DNA from: Terebella lapidaria | Lineage: Eukaryota; Annelida; Polychaeta; Terebellida; Terebellidae | DNA: 64,000 nucleotides | Reading direction: 5' to 3' | Assembly (NCBI GenBank): GCA_949152475.1 | Contig: OX424561.1 | Location: 27,398,481-27,462,480 of the forward strand | Shown: positions 23,066 through 35,255 of the stretch, piece by piece | How the letters are laid out: every line of letters starts with the position of its first letter | Position numbering within the stretch: position 1 is the stretch's first letter | The notes under the pieces: model-generated | Database searches by the model: none | The model's input: the letters and a program-made list of their open reading frames with translations, nothing else | Told to the model about the DNA's origin: nothing | Program-made: the position numbers and the translations under genes

Positions 23066-24700
23066 TAGCGCTTATTCGGCATAGGAACTAATTGTGCACA
23101 TACAGAAAATGATAATATATGCTGAATATTCTAGCTCTAGAAAATGGTAGATGAATATTTTCATGGTGACACCGGACACCACATAAATTATTAATGTTAA
23201 TGTATCAGAGCTAGACGATCGACTACATAATATCTTCAGTGATTCTGGCCTAAATTGAGTGCTTCTAGACCGTTCTGTATGCTCTTCATCTTTTTTGTTG
23301 GAAAATCGTACATTGAAGAACTGTTACAAGCACAAGTGACATGTATCATGCGTGTACATGTAACTGTCTTTCAAGGTTTTGTCGGATTGTCGCCGAGCCA
23401 GTAGGATCGGTTCAACAGATGAATACATAAAGAGTAGGACTATATGTTTAATATCCGGCACCGTACAGTATAATTATAACCATCATGTGCAACACATAAA
23501 TATTATACATAACCAACTACAACTCACCCCACTCTTGTATTTGCTGCCATGCACTGTTCGGGTGTACCGCACCTTTGACCCATTTTTACGTTCGGAAATG
23601 TGTTATTGAAGCTGAATATTACCGTAAAACGAACTATCCACTCGATCAGTGTGTTGAATTCTGACAATCCGCAGCACTATATAATCCTTTTTCCTCCCGA
23701 CAATCCATAACTGAACGGTTAGTACAATCACCATCACATGACAGGAAATCCCACCGAGTAAGTTATTCCATAGTTTGTTGTTTGTTACGCAACCGACGTG
23801 TTTGTGACGTAGGGTCGTAGTCACGTCACATGATATCTGCTTTTTGCCCACTTCTTCCCGACAAAAAAAACACCGGCTTGGATGAACCTGTGAAAAAAAA
23901 CCGTCTTAACCTGATGATATACTGTAGCGCTGTTATTTCGCCGCGAGGAGGGGGAGGGGCGGGCGGTGTCGGTGGCTGCTTTTTGGCGACACTGACATGG
24001 CTGCTTCGTTGGATCGATAATAACTATAACGACTATCGGTTGGCAATGTGTAGGCCTACCTGTCTTGTTCAGCGTAGGGGTCTAGTGATCCATGCTAGTG
24101 ATCCAGATTGCTCATGATCTTGATGAACAATATTTTCCATTAGGTATATACGGTGGCTGATATATGCCATCATTATCTTTCTCTTCGAACTCCTCGTAAA
24201 TCGGGCAAAAACGAAATTAATTATACTCAACAATGTTGATCGCGTTGGAGATTTTTTTCTACGCGTATAAAATTGTTCCGTACGCCTTCAAAACTTTTTA
24301 ATCGCGATCCAACTATTTCTTATGTGTATAAAATAGTTTCTGGTGCGTTTAGTATGCCATTTCTAAGTATGGACTCACTGGATAGTATCAGTGAGCATTA
24401 TTCTCTGCTTACATGTAGATGTATTTCTTTGATTTTTTTTCAGCCCTTGAGAGGGGAATGAAAAAGTGTGACACATTTCATACTGCATTACATTACCCCC
24501 GTCTTGATGTGTTGTACATATATATCATAATCCAGCGCAGAACTGGTAGCGAAATTGCCCCTGAATTATATGATGTTGATATGGCGGGTAGGAGTTAACT
24601 CAGCGTGCTGCCAGATAGTTTCCAGGTCATGCACAGAGATGAACCAAATTATACTAACAAATTCGCAAATAAACATACCTGTTGATACTGATGATGAGCC
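23066..24700. other. Intergenic stretch
   Basis: No supported gene. A G-rich run lies at about 23944-23970 on the plus strand. A GT donor on the minus strand at about 24678 (CAACAG before GTATGT), with an AG acceptor near 24855, outlines a possible non-coding or 5' exon through the microsatellite. Confidence 0.35.
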
Positions 24701-24737
24701 GATTTTGGAGGTCGATGAATTGCAGCAATGAAGTGAA

Positions 24738-24759
24738 TTATTATTATTATTATTATTGC

Positions 24760-24808
<49 letters not shown>
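24738..24808. repeat. (ATT)n microsatellite
   Basis: About 70 bases of ATT/TTA repeat with one interruption (GCT). Open frames through it translate as poly-Asn or poly-Ile and are not evidence of a gene. Confidence 0.95.
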
Positions 24809-24809
<1 letters not shown>

Positions 24810-24879
24810 GGTCTGAGCTCAGCCTCAACCGACCTGATGGTTTTGACCAGGTATCTGCAATCAAACAAAGATCCAGGTC

Positions 24880-25975
24880 ATGAGCATTGAAGCAAAGAAG
24901 TGTTTAGATTTATACCGAATCGAGCGTGACCTGATTCAAAGTATTGGGTATTGTTATCATGAAAACGTTCTCTGGGGAAGGTGCAAAGTACATCACTATG
25001 AAATCCATACAGTATTCATGGTCCCATATGAACCGTCACCTGGCCGTCCTGCGAGCCCTAGATGTCGCTCACGATGTTTGTCAAGGCCAAGCTCCTCTAA
25101 TCTCTGATGACAAGTGACTGAGGGGCTACACATATTGATTGCTGGTCGAAGTTCATGAAGCTGCGTGGCTGAATAGACTAAAAGTCCCGCCCGAGAGTCT
25201 GCTTTGTTTGATCCAGGTGAAAGTTATCACCCCTCCCCCCACCCTGATAATATTTTCTCTCCATTTAAGTGCAATTTTGAATAAATAAAAAAAATATCAG
25301 AATATCGTGAACAATTTTGATTGATGATCGCCACAATTGGCTCTCTCGTTGGTCTATGCGAGTTGCGATAACAGATGATTCACTCTCAGAATTTTTTAAT
25401 CTTCAATATTTGAGGATTAAAGCCATAGTAGCAAAAATACATAAAACCAATTGGTCTTACGTATTTCTGATAGTGGCGAGTACCATTATATTGTTTTATT
25501 CCGGTTCAGATAAAGATAATCTGGACATTTGGTGATAAAATAGACGTTCGAGTTGGTCTCTGATAACAGCGAAATGTATTCGAGTATATTGATACAGTTT
25601 CACGATCGCCTTCTCCATGCCAATGGAAAAATAGCTTCGGCACTTTCCGTAAATCGTGACATCAGTTGAGGCAGAATTTGCTTCGATGCCTAGCCGAAAA
25701 CGCAAGATACGTAATTTTGTGGCCAGCTCTGTATCAATATGTTATAATCGGTGAGCTAGTGGGCCTATTTCACGGTGGCTAGGCGTTACGCGTTATTCAG
25801 AGAGTGCCGCGTAAAATCATGAGTATTACGCATTATTCGTGAGGAAATGGCAGCCTCTGGTTGACCCCTAGCAGGAAATACATACAATTTCGCTAATTTT
25901 AACGTTTTGAAATGTCGGATTTGGTTTTGCACGGAACATTTCACATATTTATGATTGTTGTTGAGAGTTTAAAAT
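24880..25975. other. Intergenic stretch, nothing recognised
   Basis: No gene or defined element was seen. The last 200 bases may include the 5' untranslated part of the LINE that follows. Confidence 0.4.
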
Positions 25976-25985
25976 AAAGAAATAT

Positions 25986-28900
25986 ATAAATCGTATATAA
26001 ATGTACACTTTTTCACCTTCATCCCATCTCCTCCTGCCCAGGTTGACGTTCGCTGCGTGGGTCGCGGGTAGCGCGTGTATCCGTTGTCCCACGGGACTAC
26101 GTGGGTGTGGATAGCGTTACTCTGGACCGGGTGGTGAACGAACTCCAATTTGATTTTAGGCACCTATATGAAACTACCGACGCCGATTTAATAATAGATT
26201 CCAATCATGATAATCCGTACACGTTTCCTAATGAATGCAACTATACATCACCCAGTGACTTCAAAGAACTCATCGTTAGCGGACAGGTGAATAATAACAA
26301 CTCACTATCAGTGTTTTCACTCAACTGTCAGAGCGTGCACGGTCATTGGGACGAGTTCAAACATCTCGTAGCGGACTTGAGCAGTGACTTGTTTTCGTTC
26401 GACATTATTGGGCTAACAGAGACATTTCAAATCAAACATGACCTGGCACTCGACGGCTACCACACTTTTATTTTTAAAAACAGACCTGATGACGATGATC
26501 GGAGGGGAGGTGTTGGGATGTTTATCAAGAATCACATCGATTATAAAATCCGGAACGATCTTAGTATATTTATCCCGCACGTGGTTGAAACTTTATTCAT
26601 AGAGATCAGCATTCCCAACAAGAAACCAACAATTGTGGGAATAATATACCGCCCCAACACCCCACCGATGGCAGATCTAGATACATTCTCTAACCAAATA
26701 TTTGACATAATTGAACAAGTAAACCAAATGGGAAACACGCTTGTCCTCATGGGAGACTTTAACATCAATCTACTGAACTTTGACAGTCACAATAAAACTA
26801 ACGCATTCCTAAACGACATGATATCAAGTGGCTTAATTCCATTAATCACAAAACCGACCCGAATCACAGACCATTCCGCGACTCTAATTGATCACATATA
26901 CGCAAACAAAATAGCAGAAAATGATCGAATAATAAACGGAATAGTGATTACGGATGTCTCCGACCACTTCGGTACATTTTCTATCATTCAGCACAAGCAC
27001 TGCAAAACAAAGAGATTAACATACAAATACAGATGCTTCAATGCCACAAATATAGACAAATTTAAACAGGCACTTGCGACAACCGACTTCAGTGAAGTTC
27101 TTGCTTGCGCAACTGCACAAGAAACCTACTCAAAATTCATGCTGCTATATACAAGACTCTTCGAAGTATGTTTCCCTATGAAAAACAATAGAATTAAAAG
27201 TAAATACACTAAACATGAACCCTGGATGACAAGCGGTTTATTAATATCGGCAAAACGAAAAACAAAACTTTACAAACGTAAGCTAAAGAAACCAAGCCCG
27301 GAAAATATAAATATATATAGAAACTACAATAACGTATACAACAAATCAAGAAGATTGGCTAAACAAATGTATTTTCTAAACAAGCTAGACAGTTGCAAGA
27401 ACAACATCAAAGATACATGGAAAATACTGAAAAATGCAATTAATATGTCCAACTGTCAAAGTAACCCTCCAACATCTTTCTTGATTAATAATACCGAAGT
27501 AAAAGATCCATCCAAAATAGCCAATGAATTTAATAACTATTTCAACACTGTTGCAGAAAAATTGCGCGAGACTATACCTGACTCTCAGAAACTCCATACT
27601 GACTACATGAACCATATAACGAGAAATACAAAAAGCATTTTTCTTAGTCCGATTCTACCTGAGGATCTGGCTTCTGAAGTGCGGAAACTCAAACCTAAAT
27701 CGAGCCAGGGGTACGATGGCGTCTCAACTAACTTACTAAAAGCGTCTTTTGATGAAATAAAACATGTAATGACATTTATTTTCAACCTTAGCTTATCTAC
27801 TGGCTCTGTACCTGATGAATTAAAGATCGCTAAAATCATCCCAATATATAAATCTGGCAACCCGAACTCGGTTAAAAATTACAGACCCATTAGCTTACTT
27901 CCGGCCTTTTCAAAGCTACTAGAGAGAGTAATTTTCAATCAAGTTTACAAATTTCTCGAACAGAGTAATATTTTCTACAGACACCAATACGGATTCCGTC
28001 CTAACCATAGCACCATTCACCCAGTCCTACATTTACTAAAGAATATAACCGACGCCAATAATAAATCATCCAAAAATAAAACTCTCGGGGTTTTCCTCGA
28101 CTTAAGTAAGGCGTTCGACACTCTATCTCACGATATACTACTAAGTAAACTAGAACATTACGGAATCAGAGGGGTATGTCACTCTTGGTTCCAAAATTAT
28201 CTGTCCAACCGAAATCAGTATACTCAATTTAATGCCATTAACTCCACGTATCTCAAAATTAAACACGGAGTCCCACAAGGTTCTATTCTAGGCCCTCTAT
28301 TATTCTTACTCTATATAAATGATTTATCAAGTTCCACATCTCTTAATTTACTCTCCTTCGCCGATGATACATCTATCCACATCTCTGGGGAAAATATAAA
28401 AGACATCATTCAGACCACAAACAGAGAACTAATTAAAATCAATACATGGCTGAAAGCCAACAAACTCTCACTGAATATAAAAAAAACAAAAGCTATGATC
28501 TTCTCCACTAACAGTAAGTTTGAGATCCCCCCTAACCTGCAAATAACAATTGACGACACACCGATTGAATGTATTGACTCTAAATCGGATGACGAAATTA
28601 AGTTTTTAGGTCTCGTGCTCGACCCCAACCTGAAATGGCACAAACACATCAATCATTTACATTCAAAAATCTCAAGAATATTATACATGTTGAACAAAGC
28701 CAAAAACACCCTCCCCAACGCAGCATTAAATATACTATACTTCTCTCTAATCCAAAGCCAGCTTCTCTACGGGATTTTAGCATGGGGAAATAGTTCAAAC
28801 ATCGGGAAACTATTTAAACTACAAAAGCGTGCAATAAGGATTATCAACAACTCCGCATACAGAGCACATACTGAACCATTATTTAAGGTTAATCAAATCC

Positions 28901-29564
28901 TGAAACTCACTGACTTATACAAACACAGGGCAATGGTTTTTACACATTATATGGTGCATGGTCGTCTCCCACAATCCTTTAATAGCTACTACCCAAACCC
29001 CCAAACTAGTAATATGCGAACTCGCCAGCATGGAAATATTTACCTGCCTAGACCTAGAACCAACATTATAGCTTCCTCCGCGTACTACAGTATAGCTACT
29101 ACCTGGAACGCTTTTACCGATTCAATCAAAACTATGTCCTCAAAAAACTCCTTCAAAACCAAACTCAAATACTATTTTCTCAATAATTACTCTTACTCCG
29201 TTAATTGCGATAATTCTCACTGCCACCAGTGCAACCATACGTAGTGTGATCTCAAATCACCTGGAATCGTTCACTACCCCCCGGGCACTGCCGCCAGTCC
29301 CTGTGTCCTGGGGGGCTGGATCCCCGCGCTCGCCCTCGATCCCGTGGCCGAATTCAACCTGGGCCCCATCTTTCATCTCAACCTTCATCTTTTTCCTTCT
29401 TTCATTCTCTCTTTCTTTTTTTCATCCAAAATAATCACGGGCAACACAGGAAGACAGCGTTAGCTAGGTGTTGCCCCAGCAGTATCACCCTACATATTAT
29501 GCTGTATATTGTATTATATACCGGAATTGTTTATTGTTATACTTGATATTATGCTGCTGGAATA

Positions 29565-29600
<36 letters not shown>

Positions 29601-29601
29601 G
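25986..29601 (+). mobile_element. LINE of the CR1/Jockey group, nearly full length
   Basis: The element consists of a short 5' part, one long open frame, a C-rich 3' UTR (about 29245-29560) and a 3' tail of (ATT)n at 29567-29600. A microsatellite tail instead of poly(A) fits several CR1/Jockey-group LINEs. A tentative target duplication AAGAAATA occurs at about 25978-25985 and just after the tail, and sets the 5' boundary. No ORF1 is visible. Codon use is A-rich and unlike the neighbouring host exons. The long intact frame suggests recent insertion. Confidence 0.75.
26047..29244 (+). CDS. LINE polyprotein: AP-endonuclease and reverse transcriptase
   Basis: The frame is open from just after a TGA at 26044 to the TAG ending at 29244, over 1,050 codons. 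Numbering residues from the GTG at 26101, the endonuclease lies at about 68-300 with SLNCQS (Asn75), GLTETF (Glu107), GIIYRPN, MGDFNINL and DVSDHFGTF. The reverse transcriptase lies at about 530-800 with SSQGYDGVS, NYRPISLLP, FLDLSKAFD (residues 665-673), GVPQGSILGPLLF and FADD at 753-756, the catalytic motif. The C-terminus ends in CDNSHCHQCNHT, a small Cys/His cluster. It would nick target DNA and copy its RNA by target-primed reverse transcription. No in-frame ATG precedes residue 140 (26518), which lies inside the endonuclease, so the true start is non-AUG, a spliced or recoded start, or lost by 5' truncation. Confidence 0.9.
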   Translation, partial: RSLRGSRVARVSVVPRDYVGVDSVTLDRVVNELQFDFRHLYETTDADLIIDSNHDNPYTFPNECNYTSPSDFKELIVSGQVNNNNSLSVFSLNCQSVHGHWDEFKHLVADLSSDLFSFDIIGLTETFQIKHDLALDGYHTFIFKNRPDDDDRRGGVGMFIKNHIDYKIRNDLSIFIPHVVETLFIEISIPNKKPTIVGIIYRPNTPPMADLDTFSNQIFDIIEQVNQMGNTLVLMGDFNINLLNFDSHNKTNAFLNDMISSGLIPLITKPTRITDHSATLIDHIYANKIAENDRIINGIVITDVSDHFGTFSIIQHKHCKTKRLTYKYRCFNATNIDKFKQALATTDFSEVLACATAQETYSKFMLLYTRLFEVCFPMKNNRIKSKYTKHEPWMTSGLLISAKRKTKLYKRKLKKPSPENINIYRNYNNVYNKSRRLAKQMYFLNKLDSCKNNIKDTWKILKNAINMSNCQSNPPTSFLINNTEVKDPSKIANEFNNYFNTVAEKLRETIPDSQKLHTDYMNHITRNTKSIFLSPILPEDLASEVRKLKPKSSQGYDGVSTNLLKASFDEIKHVMTFIFNLSLSTGSVPDELKIAKIIPIYKSGNPNSVKNYRPISLLPAFSKLLERVIFNQVYKFLEQSNIFYRHQYGFRPNHSTIHPVLHLLKNITDANNKSSKNKTLGVFLDLSKAFDTLSHDILLSKLEHYGIRGVCHSWFQNYLSNRNQYTQFNAINSTYLKIKHGVPQGSILGPLLFLLYINDLSSSTSLNLLSFADDTSIHISGENIKDIIQTTNRELIKINTWLKANKLSLNIKKTKAMIFSTNSKFEIPPNLQITIDDTPIECIDSKSDDEIKFLGLVLDPNLKWHKHINHLHSKISRILYMLNKAKNTLPNAALNILYFSLIQSQLLYGILAWGNSSNIGKLFKLQKRAIRIINNSAYRAHTEPLFKVNQILKLTDLYKHRAMVFTHYMVHGRLPQSFNSYYPNPQTSNMRTRQHGNIYLPRPRTNIIASSAYYSIATTWNAFTDSIKTMSSKNSFKTKLKYYFLNNYSYSVNCDNSHCHQCNHT

Positions 29602-29934
29602 AAATAAACCAGTGTAGTGATACCTTCGGCTGCACAATATCTGTCAAGTTTGCTTCGACAGCCGCTCTCCTCGGTTGAAAATGTCATATATCCGCATTAT
29701 TGTACATAGAATGAGAGGTCTATGATATTGGTAGTATGGGCTTCACACGTGCCTGTCTTCAAAATGTCTCACAATGGTCGCAAGCGCCACGAATCTAGGT
29801 TGAATGTGTCATTTGTTTATATGAAATAGCTCCTTAACCTACTTTTTATGAAAAAAATTGGGATAAGGGGCTATTTTTGGGGATAAGGGGCTTGCTGGAG
29901 ATAGGAAATTTAACACGTGAAAAGCCCTTTAACC
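29602..29934. other. Intergenic stretch, nothing recognised
   Basis: No gene was recognised. A direct repeat GGGATAAGGGGCT occurs twice near 29868-29892. Confidence 0.4.
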
Positions 29935-30765
29935 TAAAATGTTGGGACGTCCGTCTGTCGTCCGGCGTCCGTCTGTCGTCCGGCGTCCGTCGTCCGTCCA
30001 CATCTTTGAAGTTTACGGTCGAATCTTTCTGAAATTTTGCACAAAAATAGCTAGAAATATTCCCAGGAAAGCTTTTTTTTCGTTTTTTTTATTCTCACAT
30101 TTTCCTCGAATTGGCGGCCATTTTCGTTGAAAAATGCCCAATTTTGGACTTTGACGGCCATTTTCTCAAAAACTGTTCAGACAGTTTTGAGATTTTTCTT
30201 TCAAAAAATTCCCCTTATGGACCTCTGTGATGTGTATAAGTTCGGCCATTTTGAATTTTTGATGAGTCGGTGAAAAAAAATTTTTTTCACCCCAAATCGC
30301 ATTTCTATCCATTTTGGGCCATTTCCAGGGGGAAAAGGAATTTCACCCTTTGAAAATTTTTTTGGCAATTTTGTCCTTCATAATGGGAGCTGCCAGAACT
30401 GTACTCATAGAACGCCTGAAGATAGAGCTTAGAAACTGGCACTTTAATGGGAAGTCATACATATATATGGCGACTTGTGTGGTGACCTTCGATGACCTTG
30501 AAAGGTCAAAACAGCCATTTCTGGGTAAAAAAATGTCCAGATTTGCCTCTATAGATGAAATGCTTGGAGATAAAGCTTATGTTTGCATTATGAACATATA
30601 GGAAGACATATATGGCACAACTAATGATGACCTTGAACTTGACCTCAGATGACCTTGAGTGCCAAATGTCTGACTCCGAATGTGTACATTGGCCTGAGCG
30701 GCCTATACAATTTCACCCAGACGTATCTTCGTATTGTGAACATATAGAAAATCAAATACCGCACC
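29935..30765 (+). repeat. Family B repeat copy
   Basis: It starts with CCTAAAATG and a CGTCCGTC tract that replaces the usual hairpin. The family B interior follows: GATGAGTCGGTG and an A/T-run, GGGAGCTGCCAGAACTG, TGACCTTGAAAGGTCA, and GAACATATAGGAAGACATATATGG. It passes into a different tandem array to the right. Confidence 0.6.
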
Positions 30766-31345
30766 GGTACATGTAATGGTGACATTGAAGTTCACATGGA
30801 TGACCATGATATTCGGAAAGGGTGCATCGTAGAGCGAAAATGGACATTATTTTCGGACTCATCGCCCTAGACAAACATGTTTGACAGGTATTATGGATGA
30901 ACTTTGACCTTGACCTGAAATTTTTTTGCCGAGTCAGCATTTTTCGTTTTCGTCGATATCTCGGAAGCGGTGTGTCGTAGAGCAAAACGGACGTTACTTT
31001 CGGACTCGTCGAACCAGATAAACATGTCTAATGTGGGGATGACCTTTGACCTGAAATTTGACCTTGACCTCAAATTCTTTTGCCGAGTCGACATTTTTTG
31101 TTTTCGTCGATATCTCTCAAACAGTGCGTCGTAGAGTGAATCCGACGTTATTTTCGGACTCCGCTCCAAACAAACATGTCTAAGGGGTATTATGGGTGAA
31201 CTTCGACCTTGACTGCAATTTTTTTATATCTTGGAAACGGTGCGTCGTAGAGCGAAACGGACGTTATTTCCGGACTCGTCACTCTAGACAAACATGTCTA
31301 AGGGATATTATGGATGAACTTTGTCTTGGCCTAATTTCAGTCGAA
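30766..31345. repeat. Tandem array of about 118-152-bp units (family C)
   Basis: Four units are marked by AAACATGT at 30873, 31020, 31172 and 31290. Each carries TTTTCGTCGATATCTC, GCGTCGTAGAG and GGACGTTATTT motifs. TTTGACCTTGACCTG occurs in two of them, giving abutting AGGTCA half-sites (DR0). No coding capacity was recognised. Confidence 0.65.
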
Positions 31346-32400
31346 ATGCCTCAAGGCATCTTTAGGCCTTGACGTCTAGGTTTTGTATTATTCCACACTC
31401 GTAGTGTGTAACCATAAGCTGTTAACGTGTCAGATGGTCCTGTATATCTTTTGCGTATGATATTGTCAGTTGCCCCACAGTCAACTTGAAATTTTACGGG
31501 CTTCCCCCAAACAATCATTTCAGCATGGATGATTTTTTTCTGCTTCTTTTTGTCCATTCACGGCCAATACGTACTCTGGACTGCTGTCATCACTTTCATA
31601 TTCCTGCACGATATTGACTTTCTTTGTAATCCAACACTGGATTATGTGTTTTCTGAATATGTGTTTTTCTCCACAAAACTTGTATTTCCTCAAGACTTAA
31701 TAATTTTGTGGATTTTTCTCTCCGACTGCCCTCGTCCAGAAGTTCCGTCCTGATATTGCTGTGTTGTTTTGGGTTTGCTGCCTACTTCATGCACCCAATT
31801 CTCTGTATGTCGAGGACTTTGAGTTGCGTGGATGACGTCTCTGCACTTCGGCCTTCGACAGTGTAGTCTACCAAAATTAGGTCAAAAAAGCCCACAAGGT
31901 AGACATTTGGGTGTCAAAGCTGAATTTTTGCACAGTGACTCTGTAGACCATATAGATAACCCACAAAAAAGTCCCGATCAATCCCATGGGGGGTTTTCCC
32001 AAAATTCCAAGATGGCCACCATTTATACGCGAAATAGCTTAAAATTGACCTAGCGAGTTATCTACTGCACATATTTTGGTGATTTTGGTGTCTACCCCCA
32101 TTTTTTTCTGATCCAAGGAATCTGATGATGAGTCTCTGTGACTGTTGGTTGTTTCAAAATCCAATATGGCTGCCACGAAAACCCGGGAAATTCGTAACAT
32201 CATGTTTCCAGTTGTATTTCAGCTGCTATGGCAGATACAAGCAAAATTTTGGTGTCTACCCCACGTTTTCTTACCTAAGGAATCCAATGGTGTTAGTTCT
32301 CGTGTTAGTTTTCGTTTCTGGAGAAGACGCTTTCTGATGTTATTGTCCCGAACGCCAACCACAAGGCGATCTCGGATAAGGCTGTCATGTAGACACTTAT
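31346..32400 (-). mobile_element. Gypsy-like LTR retrotransposon fossil (gag and protease remnants)
   Basis: On the minus strand, a protease-like segment at about 31350-31560 contains VKFQVDCGATDNII, resembling the retropepsin active-site region of Ty3/Gypsy elements. A gag-like segment at about 32310-32395 contains LIRDRLVVGVRDNNIRKRLL, a pattern seen in Gypsy gag proteins. The order gag then protease is correct for this strand. The two parts are separated by an unrelated repeat. No LTRs, reverse transcriptase or integrase were seen. The element is clearly broken and is a relic of moderate to old age. Confidence 0.5.
31860..32305. repeat. Unclassified repeat interrupting the Gypsy-like fossil
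   Basis: It contains a repeated theme (TTTTGGTGTCTACCCC twice, CCAAGATGGCC, CCAATATGGCTGCC) and lies between gag-like and protease-like parts of the fossil. The ends are not sharply defined. Confidence 0.4.
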
Positions 32401-34098
32401 CCGTCCGTCCGTCGTCCATCCACATTTTCATTTTTAAAGTTTACGGTCGAATCTTTCTGAAATTTTGCACAACAATAGCTAAAAATATTCCCGGGAAAGT
32501 TTGTTTCCGTTTTTAGGTTACCGGGCCTTTGGTCCGATAACCGATTGCAGTGGCATTGCGTCCGTAGTTCATCATCTTTTTGTCATCCGTCGTTCGTCAT
32601 TCACATTTTTATCTTTGTAGTTTACGGTCACATCTTTCTGAAAATCTGCAGGAAAAATACCTAAAAATATTTCCAGGAAAGTTTATTTCTAGTTTTCCGA
32701 TTTTCGCATTTTTTTCGAAATGGCGGCCGTTTTCGTCGAAAAATGCCTGATTTTGGAATTTGGCGGCCATTTTCTCAAACTCTGTTCAGTAACATTTTTT
32801 TCTTCTTGATACATAACATTCCTCATATGTACTCCTGTGATGTGTAGAAGTTTCGTTGCGCTTGAATCGCTCGAAGTGGGCCATTTTGGCCAAAACTTGG
32901 CCCAATCAGGACTTTCCCATGTTAAACTCTCCTGTGCTTTATAATGGGACACATTATTGTTAATATCTCACTTAATATTGCGATTAGAGACTAGGAATCA
33001 ATTGTGGACATATAGGAAATGATATATGCTGAATATTGTCATGACCTTGAACTTGACTTTTGACCTCATTTTCAAGGTCAGAGCACAAAATGGCTAGAAT
33101 CTCGCCTATGATCGAATTTACAGCTTACGCTTCAATTGAGGACATATAGGAAGTTATGCTGAATATTGTCATGACCTTGAACTTGACATTTGACCTCATT
33201 TTCAAAGTCAGAGCATAAAATGGCTAATATCTCGCTTAGTGTCGACTTTACAGCTTAGGAATCAATTGTGCACATATAGTAAACGATATATACTGAATAT
33301 TGTCATGACCTTGAATTTGACCTTTGACTTCATTTTCATGGTCAGAGCATAAAATGGCTAATATCTCGCTTATTATCAACTTTACAGCTTAGGAATCAAT
33401 TGTGAACAAATGATAAACGATATATGCTGAATAATGTCATGACCTTGAATTAACCTTTGACCTCATTTTCAAGGTCAAATCACGAAATGGCTAATATGTT
33501 GCTTATTATCGACTTTACAGCTTAGGAATCAATTGTGCACATATAGGAAATGATACATACTGAATCTTGTCATGAACTGGAACTTGACCTTTGACCTCAT
33601 TTTCAAGGTCATACCATAAAATGGCTAATATCTCTCTTATCAACTTATATTGCTTATTATCGACTTTGCAGGTTGGAAATCAATAGTGAACATATGCAGT
33701 TTAGGAATAAATAGTGAACATATGGGAAAGGATATATGCTGAATGTTGTCATGACCTTGAATTTGACCTTTGACCTCACTTTCAAAGTCAGAGCACAAAC
33801 ATTGCTAATATCTTGTTTATTATCAACTTTTAAGCTTAGCAACCAATTGTTGACATGTAGGAAGTGGTATATGCTGAATATTCTCCTGACCTTGGATTTG
33901 ACCTTCGATCTCATTTCCAATGTCAGAGCACGAAATGGTATTATCTTGCTCATTGTAGATTTTGCAGCTTAGGAATCAATTGTGGACATGAAATGATATA
34001 TGCTAAATATTCTTGTTGCATTGAATTTGACCTTTGACCTTGTTTTCAAGGTCACGGGACAAATTGGCTAATATCTAAGATGTAAAATATTGTCCGGT
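32395..34098 (+). repeat. Family A repeat, with a partial copy in front
   Basis: A short 5' fragment (32395-32513) is followed by a copy starting TTAGGTTACCGGGCC at about 32514. This has a hairpin partner, a GTC-poor spacer, the T-rich part, and about nine units of about 134 bp. Perfect DR1 motifs lie at 33585-33597, 33764-33776 and 34028-34040. The copy breaks off after TTGTCCGG at 34098, where a family B fragment begins. Confidence 0.75.
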
Positions 34099-35042
34099 TT
34101 TTTTATTGTCGCATTTTCCTTGAAATGGCGGCCATTTTCGTTGAAAAAATTCCTAATTTTGGACTTTGACAGCCATTTTCTCAAAAACTGTTCAGACAGC
34201 TTTGAAATTTTTGTTGCAAAAGATTCCCCTCATGTACCTCTGTGAGGTGTATAAGTTTGGTTGCCCTTGAATCGCTTGTCTCCGTGTGGCGGTCATTTTG
34301 AATTTTTGACGAGTCGGTGAAAAAACTTCGTGAGGTGACCTTGAATTAGACCTTTGATGACCTTGAAAGGTCAAAACAGCCATTTTTGGATAAAAAATGC
34401 CCAAACTTACCTCTACAGGTGAAATGCATGTAGATAGAGCTTAAGTTTGCATTATGAACATATAGGGAGTCATATATGTAACAACTAGTGATGACCTTGA
34501 TCTTGACCTTGGATGACCTTGAGTGCTAAATGTCTGACTTGAAATCTGTAAAGTGGTCTCTGAGATGAAATGCATGTAGATAGAGCTTTAATTTGCATTA
34601 TGAACATATAGGAAGTCATACCGGTATATGTAACATCAAATGATGACCTTGATCTTGACCTTGGATGGCCTTGAGTGCTAAATGTCTGACTTGAAATCTG
34701 TAAGTGGCCTCTGAGGCTTAAACACTTGCACATACAGGTTAGGATTTGTATAAGCCTATGAAAAGTCATGTATATGGCACATCTTTTGGTGACATTGAAC
34801 CTGACCTTAAATGACCTTGAAGGGCAAATCTCAAAATCTTGCCTGACCTGGCATGCGTAAATTTGCCTCTGCAGACAAAATACTTGCTGATAAAGCTTAT
34901 ATGTTTGTATTATGAATATATATGAAGTTTTATGCAGCATACCTAATGAAGACATTGAAATTCACAAATATGACCTCGACTGGTAAATCTCAGTCATATA
35001 AAATCAAAATTTCCGGGAACCTATCTCAACCCTTGGGCTAAT
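34099..35042 (+). repeat. Family B repeat lacking its 5' end
   Basis: The interior matches 6441-7354 (GCCATTTTCGTTGAAAAA, GACGAGTCGG, TTGCATTATGAACATATAGG repeated). It ends with CCGGGAACCTATC and CCCTTGGGCTAAT. The shared terminal sequence shows that families A and B use the same ends and probably the same mobility machinery. Confidence 0.65.
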
Positions 35043-35255
35043 TCTCTTTAAATATCAATACAGGAATTGTCGTATTGCCGCCGTCTCACCCGTTAACCTT
35101 TGTCAAAAAATACACGAGGGAATGAATGGACAACATGCAGTTTACCTCGTTGATTACCTTCAGTTCTGCTTCAAATGATGTCACCCGCCACATGACCCAA
35201 ACTAAAATCGTGAACTAAATCTTCGGCAATTTAAGGAAGGAGTGCCTATTTGATT

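Noticed and set aside
24566-24868. Minus-strand frame with a long poly-Asn tract
   Set aside because: It is produced by the (ATT)n microsatellite; another frame gives poly-Ile, and neither has flanking conserved coding sequence.
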